In this document: positions 1-8,320 of the stretch, piece after piece
Position numbering within the stretch: position 1 is the stretch's first letter
Layout: each line of letters starts with the position of its first letter
Source of the DNA: Kytococcus sedentarius DSM 20547
GTDB lineage: Bacteria > Actinomycetota > Actinomycetes > Actinomycetales > Dermatophilaceae
NCBI RefSeq assembly: GCF_000023925.1
Contig: NC_013169.1
Span: 2,604,001 to 2,668,000 of the forward strand
Direction: 5' to 3'
DNA length: 64,000 nucleotides
Notes under the pieces: model-generated
Database searches by the model: none
Told to the model about the DNA's origin: nothing
Seen by the model: the letters and a program-made list of their open reading frames with translations, nothing else
Program-made: the position numbers and the translations under genes

Positions 1-89
1 ATCGACCCCGAACCCCGCTCCGTGGACTCCCCGGAGGGGACCGCCGACCCCGCCCCGGGCACCGGGGCCGGCGGGTGGGGCGTGCTCAT
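1..89 (-). CDS. TadE/TadG-like pilus-locus protein, N-terminal fragment (cut by window edge)
   Basis: The ATG at 89 overlaps the TGA of the upstream TadE-like gene in an ATGA junction, the same coupling used through this operon. The visible 29 residues are Pro/Ala-rich and end in an E-R-G-S-G-S motif. That motif typically precedes the single membrane helix of the second TadE-like protein of actinobacterial Tad loci (the helicase/secretion neighbourhood group). The rest lies outside the window. The assignment rests on position, coupling and this short motif. Confidence 0.5.
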   Translation of the reverse strand, partial: MSTPHPPAPVPGAGSAVPSGESTERGSGS

Positions 90-484
90 CGCACCCCCGG
101 TTCGAGGCGCGCGGTGGCCGAGGAGTCCGGGTGCAGGCCCGGGAACCAGGCGGCCGGGCCACGCGCCCGGGACGAGACGGTGACGGTGACCGACCGTCCG
201 CGGCGCCGCACGTCCACGTCGGCCCCGTCAGGGGCCAGGGCGTACGCCTGCCGGCGGACCTCGATGCCGGACTCGCCGCGGGACGCGGCCCGGGCTCCCA
301 CCCGGGCCGCGTCGGTGACCTGCAGCAGGTCGACCACCAGCACCATCGCGGTCACAGCCATGCCCAGCACCAGCACGATCACCGGCATCACCATGGCCAG
401 CTCCACCGAGGTGAAGCCTCCCTCGCCGCTCCGGCCGGCCCTGTGGGCGCGCCAGTCGCGGAGACCTCGACGGTGCACGGTCAT
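86..484 (-). CDS. TadE-family pilus assembly protein
   Basis: This 132-residue protein has a basic N-terminus, then G-E-G-G-F-T-S-V-E-L leading into a hydrophobic helix of about 25 residues. That is the prepilin-like TadE signature, with the conserved Glu five positions after the Gly. The C-terminal part is a small soluble domain. TadE pseudopilins are processed by a prepilin peptidase and support Flp pilus assembly. The ATG at 484 overlaps the stop of the upstream DUF4244 gene (ATGA), and the gene ends in another ATGA overlap, so it is an internal cistron of the tad operon. Confidence 0.8.
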   Translation of the reverse strand: MTVHRRGLRDWRAHRAGRSGEGGFTSVELAMVMPVIVLVLGMAVTAMVLVVDLLQVTDAARVGARAASRGESGIEVRRQAYALAPDGADVDVRRRGRSVTVTVSSRARGPAAWFPGLHPDSSATARLEPGVR

Positions 485-690
485 CAGCCTCCGAACTTGC
501 CGAAGGCCGAGCGGATGATCTCGCCCATCAGGCGCGGGACCAGGTCCTCCATGGCCTGCATGCCCAGCAGCACGACGGCCGCGATGACGAAGATGCCGAT
601 GGCGTACTCGGCCACCGCCATGCCCTTCTCGTTGCCGGCGCGCATGCCCTCGAGGCGGGGCTGGACGAAGCGGGTGATCTTGTTCTGCAT
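484..690 (-). CDS. DUF4244 / Flp-pilin-like small membrane protein
   Basis: This is a 68-residue protein. A basic N-terminus is followed by G-M-A-V-A-E-Y-A-I-G and a hydrophobic helix, as in Flp-type prepilins, where the Gly/Glu-Tyr region is the processing and assembly signature. In actinobacterial Tad loci the DUF4244 protein occupies exactly this place and is the likely pilin subunit. It is preceded by a strong ribosome binding site (AGAAGGAG, about 6 bases before the ATG). That suits a protein made in larger amounts than its neighbours, whose starts simply overlap. Confidence 0.75.
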   Translation of the reverse strand: MQNKITRFVQPRLEGMRAGNEKGMAVAEYAIGIFVIAAVVLLGMQAMEDLVPRLMGEIIRSAFGKFGG

Positions 691-746
691 GGGATTTCTC
701 CTTCTGTCGTGGACCCACCCGGGTGGTGGGCCCCCCTTCCACCGGG

Positions 747-1382
747 TCAGGCGTGACCCAGGGTCTGTGTTGCCAGCGCCACCACCAGCGGGACCACCGC
801 GATGAGGACGAAGGCAGGCATGAAGACGGTGCCCAGTGGGATCACCAGGAACACCGGGAGGCGGGCGGCCGCACGCTCCAGGGCGGCCCGCCGGTCGCGC
901 CGCAGGTCGGCCGCGGCGCGGCGGATGGTCTCCGCCGGAGGGGCGCCGGCCAGCTGCGCCAGCGTCAGGGCCTGGGCGACCGGTCCCCACTGGGAGGGCA
1001 GTCCCTTCCAGGCGTCGGCACCGGTGACTCCCCACCGGCGGGCGGCCACCACCTGGCGGAGGTGCCCGGCCAGGGGCTCGGGGACCTCGTCGGCCACCAG
1101 CTCGAGGGCGTCGGTGACGGCGCACCCGGAGTCCAGGGCGAGCGCCATCAGGTCGAGCACCGCGGCCAGGTCGTCGACGTCCGCCGTGGGCGGCTTCGGC
1201 GCCCGCGGCGGCAGCAGCCCCAGCAGGCGACGCCGCGGGTGCGCAGGCGCTCCGGCGCCGGACGCCGTGGACCCCGCCCTGTCACCGCGGCCCAGGCGCT
1301 CACCTCCCGCCGCCGTGGGGGCGGGCCACACCAGCCAGATCGCGCAGGCCGTGAGGGCCATGGCGCACACGGTGGCCGTCAT
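747..1382 (-). CDS. tadC: Type II secretion F-domain membrane protein (TadC-like)
   Basis: The 211-residue protein begins with a membrane segment, has a cytoplasmic T2SSF-type domain (about residues 60-150, rich in Ala/Leu/Asp helices), and ends in a strongly hydrophobic pair of segments. TadB and TadC are the inner-membrane platform proteins of Tad pili and pass ATPase motion to the pilins. The ATG at 1382 overlaps the tadB stop. The next gene lies about 57 bases downstream and has its own ribosome binding site. Confidence 0.8.
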   Translation of the reverse strand: MTATVCAMALTACAIWLVWPAPTAAGGERLGRGDRAGSTASGAGAPAHPRRRLLGLLPPRAPKPPTADVDDLAAVLDLMALALDSGCAVTDALELVADEVPEPLAGHLRQVVAARRWGVTGADAWKGLPSQWGPVAQALTLAQLAGAPPAETIRRAAADLRRDRRAALERAAARLPVFLVIPLGTVFMPAFVLIAVVPLVVALATQTLGHA

Positions 1383-2164
1383 CGGATGACCTCCCCGCGC
1401 AGGGCCAGTGCCACCAGCCGGCGGGAGGCCAGCCAGCCGACCACCAGCAGGGCCACCCCGGCCAGCGCGCTCACCAGGCCCAGCGGCTGCTGAAGGTAGA
1501 GCTCCTGCGGGGACCACCCCAGCGCTCCGGCGCCGGCCAGTCCGACCAGCGGCAGCAACGAGAGCATGTACATGGACGCCATGGCGCCCGAGGCGGCCGA
1601 CTGGGCGGTCTGCCGGCTCTCCCGCTGACGGCGCACGGTCTCGGCCGCCATCGCCACGGCGGGTGCCAGCGCGGCCCCGGACCGCTCGGAGAGCGCCCAG
1701 GCACTGGCCACCTGCTCCAGAGCCACGCTCTGGTGCCCCGCGGCCACCTGCTTCCACGACGCGCCCAACAGGCCGCCCTGCTCCCCGGCCCCGAGCACCG
1801 GCTCGAGCCAGGGCACGGCGGGCCCGGAGTCGGCCACCAGCCGCAGGGCCGCAGCCGGCGGGAGACCCGCGGACAGGGCGGCGGCCAGGCCGTCCAGCAG
1901 CCGCAGCACCTCGTCGTCGGTCACGCGGACCCTCCCGAGGCGCTGTCGCAGCAGCGCGAGGACCCCGCGCACACCCGACCCCGCAGCACTCACGGGGTCG
2001 GCCGCCAGGGCTCCCCGCAGGGACCGGGTCGTGGCCTCCCTGCGTTCGAGCTCGGCCCGCCGGCGGGGCAGCTCCGTCAGGCCCACCGCCACCTCGTGCC
2101 GGGCACGGGCCGGCCAGAGCAGCAGCGCCGCCGCCAGCAGCGAGGCCACCACCACGGCGGTCAC
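1379..2164 (-). CDS. tadB: Type II secretion F-domain membrane protein (TadB-like)
   Basis: The protein is about 261 residues. It has an N-terminal membrane helix, then a long cytoplasmic T2SSF domain containing A-A-A-L-S-A-G-L-P and G-A-A-L-A-P-A repeats, and two C-terminal membrane helices. I place the start at the GTG at 2164, which overlaps the tadA TGA as GTGA; a GTG at 2173 is also possible. With TadC it forms the membrane platform of the Tad apparatus. It ends by overlapping the tadC start. Confidence 0.8.
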   Translation of the reverse strand: MTAVVVASLLAAALLLWPARARHEVAVGLTELPRRRAELERREATTRSLRGALAADPVSAAGSGVRGVLALLRQRLGRVRVTDDEVLRLLDGLAAALSAGLPPAAALRLVADSGPAVPWLEPVLGAGEQGGLLGASWKQVAAGHQSVALEQVASAWALSERSGAALAPAVAMAAETVRRQRESRQTAQSAASGAMASMYMLSLLPLVGLAGAGALGWSPQELYLQQPLGLVSALAGVALLVVGWLASRRLVALALRGEVIR

Positions 2165-3297
2165 CGTGACCACCCCAGCAGGTCCTGCAGGCGGTCCCAG
2201 GCCGCCGCGCGGCGCAGCCCGCCGGCCCGGAAGTCCATGGCCGGCAAGGCGCGCACGCGGCCGTCCTCGCCGGCCACGAGCACCCCCACCTGGGCCAGGA
2301 CGCGCCGCTCGGGCAGCCGCTTGACGTGCAGCACGCAGTCCAGCGCGCTGCCGAGCTGGGCGTGCACGGCGGCCGGCGTCATGTCCGCCAGCGCCCCGAG
2401 CGCCTCGAACCGGGCCACCACGTCCTCGATGGCGTTGGCATGCAAGGTGCCGCAACCCCCCTCGTGGCCGGTGTTGAGCGCCGAGAGCAGCTCGCGCATC
2501 TCCGGCCCTCGCACCTCCCCCACCACCACCCGGTCGGGACGCATGCGCAGGGACTGCTTCACCAGGTGCGTCATGTCGATGGCGCCGCGCCCCTCCACGT
2601 TGGCCGAGCGGGACTGCATCCGCACCACGTGGGGGTGCTGCACCGCGAGCTCCCGGACGTCCTCGACCACGAGGATCCGGTCCGCGGGGTCCACCAGGCT
2701 GAGCAGCGTGGCCAGCAGGGTCGTCTTGCCACTGCCGGTGCCCCCGGAGACCACGAACGCCAACCGCTGCTCCACCACGGCCCGCAGCACCCGGGCACCC
2801 AGCTCGTCCACGGTGCCCAGCCGCAGCATCTCGTCGATGCTGGGCACCACCTCGCGGGGGACGCGCAGCGACAGGTGCGCTGCACCGTCCACCAGCGGGG
2901 GCAGCACCGCGTGGAGCCGGATCCCCCTGGGCAGGAGGCCGTCCACGCAGGGAGCCGTGTCATCGAGCCGACGCCCCGCCAGACCTGCCAGCCGCACGGC
3001 CAGGGCCCGGATCTCCTCGGCGGAGCCCACCCGGGTGGTGTCGCGCTCCAACCCGCGCCCGCGGTCGACCCACACCCCCTCGGTGCCGTTCACCAGCACG
3101 TCGGTGACCCCGGGCTCGGCCAGCACCCGCTCCAACGGCCCAGCCCCCAGGACCTGGCGCCCCAGCCGCTCACCGCGCTGACGCACCCCCCGGTCCCCCA
3201 GCCGCAACCGCTGCGCACCGGCGACCTCCCCGACGGTCTCGCGGTCGGGGGAGCGACCGTGCGCGATCTGCTGGCGGATGCTCTGCGGGGCGTTCAT
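2161..3297 (-). CDS. tadA: Tad pilus assembly ATPase (TadA/CpaF family)
   Basis: This 378-residue secretion ATPase powers pilus extension and, in this family, possibly retraction. It carries a Walker A motif G-G-T-G-S-G-K-T (about residues 185-192), an Asp box (V-E-D-V-R-E), a Walker B motif V-V-V-G-E-V-R-G (about 257-264) and the His box G-G-C-G-T-L-H-A-N. The length is normal for the actinobacterial subgroup. Its ATG at 3297 overlaps the stop of the CpaE-like gene, and its stop overlaps tadB, so the ATPase and platform proteins are translationally coupled. Confidence 0.92.
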   Translation of the reverse strand: MNAPQSIRQQIAHGRSPDRETVGEVAGAQRLRLGDRGVRQRGERLGRQVLGAGPLERVLAEPGVTDVLVNGTEGVWVDRGRGLERDTTRVGSAEEIRALAVRLAGLAGRRLDDTAPCVDGLLPRGIRLHAVLPPLVDGAAHLSLRVPREVVPSIDEMLRLGTVDELGARVLRAVVEQRLAFVVSGGTGSGKTTLLATLLSLVDPADRILVVEDVRELAVQHPHVVRMQSRSANVEGRGAIDMTHLVKQSLRMRPDRVVVGEVRGPEMRELLSALNTGHEGGCGTLHANAIEDVVARFEALGALADMTPAAVHAQLGSALDCVLHVKRLPERRVLAQVGVLVAGEDGRVRALPAMDFRAGGLRRAAAWDRLQDLLGWSR

Positions 3298-4013
3298 GCC
3301 GCCACCTCCACCGCGGTGAGCAGCACCTCGTCGGCGAGCTCCTGCAGCGGGCCGGGCACGGAGCCCACCGGGCTCCCCACCAGCTCGCAGCGGCCCACCG
3401 AGGGGTCCTGCGCCAGGGACCCGGCCACGGGGTGCCCGGCCACCTGCTGGACCGCGTCGACCAGGCCCCGGGCGGGCCGGCCACCGCGCAGCAGCAGCGC
3501 CGTCCGCCCCGGCACCACCCCCAGGGCACCACGCAGGGCCGGGGACACCGCCACGGTGCCGGGCGCGTCGCCCACCAGCACCCGCAGCTGGTGGCACCAG
3601 CTGGCCCAGCCCAGGAAGTCCGGCGACCCCATCGGCGGCAGATCCACCACCACCAGGTCCGCCACCCCGGCGGCTGCCCGCCGTGCGTGGTGCACCACCT
3701 GCCGGGGCAGGTCGGCCCAGGTCTGCTCCCCGATGCCGTCGCGCGCCAGCAGGTGCACCCCGTGGGCCCGGGGCAGGGCGGCCACCAGCTCGTCACCGGG
3801 CAGGTCCCCGTCACTACGGGTGAGGTCCTCCCAGTGCAGGCCGCGGGCGGACTCCATGCCCAGCGCCACCGCCAACGCGGTGCCCCAGCGGGAGGTGTCC
3901 ACGGCCACCGTGCGCGCCCCGGTCGAGGCGCCCCGCAGGGCCACCGCCGCGGCGAGGGTGGATGCCCCCAGGCCGCCGGTCGCTGCTCCGATGCCGATCA
4001 CGTGTGCCGTCAT
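3294..4013 (-). CDS. CpaE/TadZ-like MinD-family protein of the Tad locus
   Basis: The protein is about 239 residues (ATG at 4013; an in-frame GTG at 4019 is the alternative) and is a SIMIBI/ParA-like localisation factor for the pilus. The P-loop reads T-G-G-L-G-A-S-T: the signature and catalytic lysines of the deviant Walker A are missing, as is common in actinobacterial CpaE homologues. Further on, D-L-V-V-V-D-L-P-P is a Walker B-like strand. It is the first gene of the operon. The 125 bases upstream should hold the promoter, but I recognise no operator there. Confidence 0.8.
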   Translation of the reverse strand: MTAHVIGIGAATGGLGASTLAAAVALRGASTGARTVAVDTSRWGTALAVALGMESARGLHWEDLTRSDGDLPGDELVAALPRAHGVHLLARDGIGEQTWADLPRQVVHHARRAAAGVADLVVVDLPPMGSPDFLGWASWCHQLRVLVGDAPGTVAVSPALRGALGVVPGRTALLLRGGRPARGLVDAVQQVAGHPVAGSLAQDPSVGRCELVGSPVGSVPGPLQELADEVLLTAVEVAA

Positions 4014-4138
4014 GACCACGACGATGCGGGCTGCGCACCACCCCCCACCGGGCAGCTCGACCGACCCTGTGGACGAGCGCCCGAGCGGTGCGGGGACAAC
4101 TCAACCCGGGCTCACCCCATCGGGCCCGGCCGACGGCG

Positions 4139-4894
4139 TCAGTAGTAGACGGCGAGGCGCCCCTGGGGGCCGTCGATGCAGGTCACGGGCGTCTCGAAGA
4201 CGCGCGAGAGCAGGTCGTCGCGCAGGATCTCGTCCGGGCTGCCGAACTCCTCGACCGCGCCGTCCTTCATCACACAGATGTGGTCGGCGTAGTGGCCGGC
4301 GAAGTTGATGTCGTGCAGCACGATCACGATGGTCCGCCCGAGCTCGTCGGCGGCCCGGCGCAGGTGCTGCATCATCACCACCGCGTGGCGCATGTCGAGG
4401 TTGTTCAGGGGCTCGTCCAGCAGCAGGTAGTCGGTGTCCTGGCAGAGCACCATCGCCACGTACGCCCGCTGTCGCTGACCGCCGGAGAGCTCGTCCAGGT
4501 AGCGGCCCTGCAGCGGCGTGAGGTCGAAGAAGGCGATCGACTGGTCGATCAGCTCCTCGTCGCGGGCCGTCAGCCGGCCCCCGCTGTGCGGGAAGCGGCC
4601 GAGCCCGACCAGCTGGCGCACCGTCAGCCGGGTGATGAAGTGGTTCTCCTGCCGCAGCACCGAGACCACCTTGGCGAGCTGCTTGGACGGGGTACGCGCG
4701 ACGTCGAACCCGCCGATGCTGGTGGTCCCGGCGTCGCTGCCCAGCAACCGGCCCATGATCGTCAACAGGGTCGACTTGCCGGCGCCGTTGGGCCCCACCA
4801 GCGCCGTGATGCCACCGGTGGGGATGGTGACGTCCACCGGCCCGATGCGGACCTCGCTGGTGTAGTCCTTGCGGACCCCACTGACCTCGATCAC
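4139..4894 (-). CDS. Siderophore/iron ABC transporter ATP-binding protein
   Basis: The 251-residue ATPase belongs to the FecE/FepC/YclP group. It has Walker A G-P-N-G-A-G-K-S-T near residue 32, signature L-S-G-G-Q-R-Q-R, Walker B L-L-L-D-E-P and the switch histidine in V-L-H-D-I-N. It drives import of ferric siderophore by the two permeases upstream. The GTG at 4894 overlaps the preceding permease stop as GTGA. It is the last gene of a four-gene operon (binding protein, two permeases, ATPase) controlled from the iron box near 8040. Confidence 0.9.
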   Translation of the reverse strand: MIEVSGVRKDYTSEVRIGPVDVTIPTGGITALVGPNGAGKSTLLTIMGRLLGSDAGTTSIGGFDVARTPSKQLAKVVSVLRQENHFITRLTVRQLVGLGRFPHSGGRLTARDEELIDQSIAFFDLTPLQGRYLDELSGGQRQRAYVAMVLCQDTDYLLLDEPLNNLDMRHAVVMMQHLRRAADELGRTIVIVLHDINFAGHYADHICVMKDGAVEEFGSPDEILRDDLLSRVFETPVTCIDGPQGRLAVYY

Positions 4895-5991
4895 AACGTT
4901 CCCTTCCGCAGGATGATGAACAGGAAGGCCGAGCCCCCGACGACCTCGATGAGGATGGAGACCGCCCCCTCGGCGTAGAAGACGTGCTTGAGCACCACGT
5001 ACGCACCGCCCAGCACGACGAAGCCCAGCAGCCCCGCCATCGGCAGCACGTACCGGTGGTCCCAGGTGCCCGCCAGCTGGTAGCTGAGCATGGCCACGAG
5101 GAAGCCCAGGAAGGTCAGTGGGCCGACCAGGGCGGTGGAGGTGGCCATGAGCACCGAGACCAGGAACAGGGTGATGAGCACCTCCCGCCGGTGGTCGAGG
5201 CCCAGGTTGGTGGAGACGTCGCGGCCCAGGCCCACCAGGTTGAGCCGGCGGCTGCGCCACCACAGGGCCGCGGCGCTCGCCGCGCACAGCGGGATGGCCA
5301 GGGGCAGGTAGGACGCGTCGGCGTTGGCCACCGAGCCGAACAGCCGGGCCGTCAGGACGTCGAAGTCGCTCGGCGTCAGCAGGCGCTGCATGAACGCGCT
5401 GAGCGAGCCCAGCCCGCCGCCCAGGACGATGCCGACCAGCAGCATGACGTGCATGTTGCCGCGGCGGCCGGTCAGCAACCAGCCGTACAGCACCATCGAG
5501 AAGGCGACCATGAGCAGGACCGTCAGCGCGAACTGCGGCCACCCCTGTAGGGCCACGATGCCGGCAGCCCCCATGAAGTAGACCGCGCCAGTGCTGATGG
5601 CCACGTAGAGCGCCTCGAAGCCCATGATCGACGGCGTGATGATGCGGTTGTTCGCCGCGGACTGGAAGGCGACGGTCGCTGTGCCCTGGCAGATGACGAC
5701 CACGACGATGACCACGAGGCTGGTGGCCCGCAGCTCGGCGATGCGCCAGAACCCGGGGCTCCCGTACGGCAGGGGGTTGTCCCAGGCCACGAGGCCGCCG
5801 CCGATCACCAGCGCGAGCACGCCCAGGACGGCCATCACCACGGCATAGCGCGTGCGGTCGCGGTCGCTCGGGAACGGGCCGGACCCGCTGACCGGGCCCC
5901 GCCAGCGCTGGCTGGCGCGGGGTGCGCTGTGGGCGTCGGCCGGCGAGGTCGAGACGTCCTCGACACCGGCGCGGGCAGTCAGCTCAGACAC
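4891..5991 (-). CDS. Siderophore ABC transporter permease (FecCD family), second subunit
   Basis: This 366-residue FecCD-type membrane protein has about nine hydrophobic segments after an unusually long hydrophilic N-terminus of some 45 residues. The characteristic G-P-L-T-F-L-G-F-L region before the last segments contacts the ATPase. Its N-terminus overlaps the first permease gene by 8 bases, and its stop overlaps the ATPase start. The two permeases presumably form a heterodimeric channel, as in the YclN/YclO petrobactin-type importers, although the actual siderophore cannot be read from sequence. Confidence 0.88.
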   Translation of the reverse strand: MSELTARAGVEDVSTSPADAHSAPRASQRWRGPVSGSGPFPSDRDRTRYAVVMAVLGVLALVIGGGLVAWDNPLPYGSPGFWRIAELRATSLVVIVVVVICQGTATVAFQSAANNRIITPSIMGFEALYVAISTGAVYFMGAAGIVALQGWPQFALTVLLMVAFSMVLYGWLLTGRRGNMHVMLLVGIVLGGGLGSLSAFMQRLLTPSDFDVLTARLFGSVANADASYLPLAIPLCAASAAALWWRSRRLNLVGLGRDVSTNLGLDHRREVLITLFLVSVLMATSTALVGPLTFLGFLVAMLSYQLAGTWDHRYVLPMAGLLGFVVLGGAYVVLKHVFYAEGAVSILIEVVGGSAFLFIILRKGTL

Positions 5992-6982
5992 GTCGCCTCC
6001 CCAGAAGCAGGCCGATGAAGACCGCCGCGCCGACGACGCCCAGGATGACCGACACGGGCAGCTCGAAGGGCGCGATGAGGGTGCGCGCCAGCAGGTCGCA
6101 GACAGTCACGATGGCCACGCCCAGCAGGCACACCCACGGCAGGTTGGAGCGCAGGTCGTCCCCGCGCCACATCGAGATGATGTTGGGCACGATCAGGCCC
6201 AGGAAGGGCAGGTTGCCGATCACCACGGTGACCACCCCGGTGGCCACGGCGATCAGGGCCGTCCCCAGCAGCATCACGGCGCGGTAGTTCAGGCCCACGT
6301 TGGTGGCGACGTCCTCGCCCAGGCCGGCGACGGTGAAGCGGTCGGCCACGACGAACACCGCGACGACCACCAGCGCGACCACCCAGAGCACCTCGTACTG
6401 CCCCCGCAGCACGGAGGTGAAGCTGCCGGCGAACCAGACCCCGAGGCTCTGCAACGCGTCGTTCGCCAGTGCGATGTAGCTGGTCACCGCCCCCACGACC
6501 GCCCCGAGCATGATGCCCACGATCGGCACCACCAACGAGGAGGTGAGCTTCACCTGCCGCAGGAAGAGGAAGAACACCATGGTGCCGATGAAGGCCATGG
6601 TGATGGCGCCCACCATCCGCAGCAACAGGCCGGAGGTGGGGAACAGCAGCAGCATGAGCAGCAGACCCAGCCCGGCCCACTCGGTGGTCCCCACGGTGGT
6701 GGGCTCGACGAAGCGGTTCTGGGTGAGCATCTGCATCACCAGCCCGGACATCGCCATGGCGGCGCCGGCGAGCACCAGGGCGACGGTGCGCGGGATGCGG
6801 GTGATGCCGAACATCTCGCGTCCGAGGGCGCTGCCGTCGAGCACGTCGACCACGCCGGTGAACAGGGAGAGCACGAGCAGCACGGCGACACCCAGGATGC
6901 CCAGGAGGAGCCAGGGGTCGACCAGACGGCCCTTGTCCCGAGGGGCAGGGGCCGTCTGGTCGAGCGTGGTGCCGTCGCTCAA
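5984..6982 (-). CDS. Siderophore ABC transporter permease (FecCD family), first subunit
   Basis: The 332-residue integral membrane protein has the FecCD N-terminal region I-T-R-I-P-R-T-V-A-L-V-L-A-G, where the Arg-Pro-Arg segment precedes the second helix, and the conserved G-N-L-P-F-L-G-L-I-V-P-N-I coupling region. It pairs with the downstream permease. The ATG at 6982 overlaps the stop of the binding protein gene by four bases, so the whole importer is translated as a chain of overlapping cistrons. Confidence 0.9.
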   Translation of the reverse strand: MSDGTTLDQTAPAPRDKGRLVDPWLLLGILGVAVLLVLSLFTGVVDVLDGSALGREMFGITRIPRTVALVLAGAAMAMSGLVMQMLTQNRFVEPTTVGTTEWAGLGLLLMLLLFPTSGLLLRMVGAITMAFIGTMVFFLFLRQVKLTSSLVVPIVGIMLGAVVGAVTSYIALANDALQSLGVWFAGSFTSVLRGQYEVLWVVALVVVAVFVVADRFTVAGLGEDVATNVGLNYRAVMLLGTALIAVATGVVTVVIGNLPFLGLIVPNIISMWRGDDLRSNLPWVCLLGVAIVTVCDLLARTLIAPFELPVSVILGVVGAAVFIGLLLGRRRV

Positions 6983-7986
6983 GCCGTGTCCTCCAGGCCG
7001 TCAGCGATGGTCTTGAGGAACTCGGTGTAGGTCTGGATGCCCTCGTTCACGTAGGTGTCCTTGGGCATGTAGTAGACGTGGCCGTTCTTCACCGCAGGAA
7101 CGTCCTTGAGGGCCTCGGACTTCTCGATGATCTCGGCGGCGGGCTGGAAGCCCTCCTCGTCGGCGGCCACCGCGGCATCCCGGTCCATCACCAGGATGAT
7201 GTCGGGCTTGGACTCGGCGATCGCCTCGACGGACACGTCGTCACCCTGGTGGTCTTCGCTGCCGCCCTCGACCTCGAGGGCCGGCTTCAGCCCGAGGATG
7301 TCGAACAACGGGCCGAGCGTGCGGCCGTTGCCCGGGGCCACGTAGCCCAGCTCGCCGCCAGAGGTGATGAGGCCCATCACGGTCTGCTCGGAGTCGTAGG
7401 CCTTCTTGACCCGCTCGATCTCGGCGTCCAGGGCCTTGTTGAGCTCCTCGGCCTCGGAGGTCTTCCCGAAGACCTCACCCAGGGCCGTGGTCTGGCGCTT
7501 GAGCTCGCCGTCCAGCGGCTCGCCGTCGCGCGGGTCGAGCTCCACGATGGTGGCGTCCGGCACCAGCTTCTCGAAGTCGCCCTTGAACTGCGCGAAGCGG
7601 GAACCGTTGAGCACCAGGTCCGGCTCGGCGGCGACGACGGCCTCGAGGTTCGGCTCGCGGTGCGACCCGAGGTCCACCACGTCCTGCGAGGTCTTGTAGT
7701 CCAGACCCTCGGGCACGAGCTGCTGCGGCGCGGCCTTCAGCTTCACACCCCAGGCGTCCAGCGTCTCGAAGATGCCGTTGTCCGTGGCCACCACGTTCTC
7801 CGGCGGGGTGGTGACCTCCTGCGTGCCGTGGTTGTCCTCGATGCTGACCGTGCCGGCGGCCTGGTCACCCGACCCGGAACCCGAGCCGCTCCCGGCCTCG
7901 GCCGACTCATCGGCCCCGCAGGCACTGACGGACAGAGCGGCGACGGAGAGGAGGACGAACCCCCGCGTCAGGTGGGAACGCTGCAT
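6979..7986 (-). CDS. Siderophore-binding lipoprotein (Fe3+-siderophore ABC transporter)
   Basis: This 335-residue lipoprotein has a basic, hydrophobic signal ending in a lipobox (L-S-V-S-A-C, lipidated Cys near residue 23). A Ser/Gly linker and a TroA/FhuD-type bilobal domain follow. The phrases V-V-A-T-D-N-G-I-F and E-P-D-L-V-L-N-G are typical of class III binding proteins. It captures ferric siderophore at the cell surface and feeds the downstream permeases. As first gene of the operon it lies behind an iron-regulator-like box at 8030-8048. Confidence 0.92.
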   Translation of the reverse strand: MQRSHLTRGFVLLSVAALSVSACGADESAEAGSGSGSGSGDQAAGTVSIEDNHGTQEVTTPPENVVATDNGIFETLDAWGVKLKAAPQQLVPEGLDYKTSQDVVDLGSHREPNLEAVVAAEPDLVLNGSRFAQFKGDFEKLVPDATIVELDPRDGEPLDGELKRQTTALGEVFGKTSEAEELNKALDAEIERVKKAYDSEQTVMGLITSGGELGYVAPGNGRTLGPLFDILGLKPALEVEGGSEDHQGDDVSVEAIAESKPDIILVMDRDAAVAADEEGFQPAAEIIEKSEALKDVPAVKNGHVYYMPKDTYVNEGIQTYTEFLKTIADGLEDTA

Positions 7987-8029
7987 GGTGTGGCCTTTCG
8001 GGCGAACGGTTGCTGTCGGGATGCCGAGA

Positions 8030-8048
8030 GGAGCATAGCCTTACCTAA
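8030..8048 (-). promoter_or_regulatory. DtxR/IdeR-like iron box upstream of the siderophore operon
   Basis: On the minus strand the sequence TTAGGTAAGGCTATGCTC matches the left half and centre of the DtxR/IdeR consensus palindrome (TTAGGTTAGGCTAACCTAA) well and the right half poorly. It sits 44-62 bases before the ATG and overlaps a possible -10 (TATGCT). Metal-bound repressor here would block transcription when iron is plentiful. Confidence 0.75.
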
Positions 8049-8178
8049 GCGATGCTCGTCACCCCCCACCCGACCAGCCGGCGCCGACTGCCGCAGACCC
8101 TCGACGGGGCGCGGAGACCGGGCGGACAGAGCCGGGGTAGCAGGACGTCAGGACCCCCTGGACCTCCCGGGAAAAAGT

Positions 8179-8212
8179 GAAGGCCCCAGCCGGGGGGGCA
8201 GCTGGGGCCTTC
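8179..8212 (-). terminator. Rho-independent terminator after the Fic gene
   Basis: The arms GAAGGCCCCAGC (8179-8190) and GCTGGGGCCTTC (8201-8212) pair perfectly over 12 bases with a 10-base loop. On the minus strand the stem is followed by CAC and a run of five T. It separates the Fic-domain gene from the siderophore promoter. Confidence 0.85.
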
Positions 8213-8320
8213 GGCGCGCCATGCCCTGGGGGGGAAAGGCAGGTGCGCCGCGCGCTCAACCCGAAGGGAGCGCGCTGGAAATATGATGCACCCCGTGCCG
8301 GGCAAATGCAAGTGGCGCCC

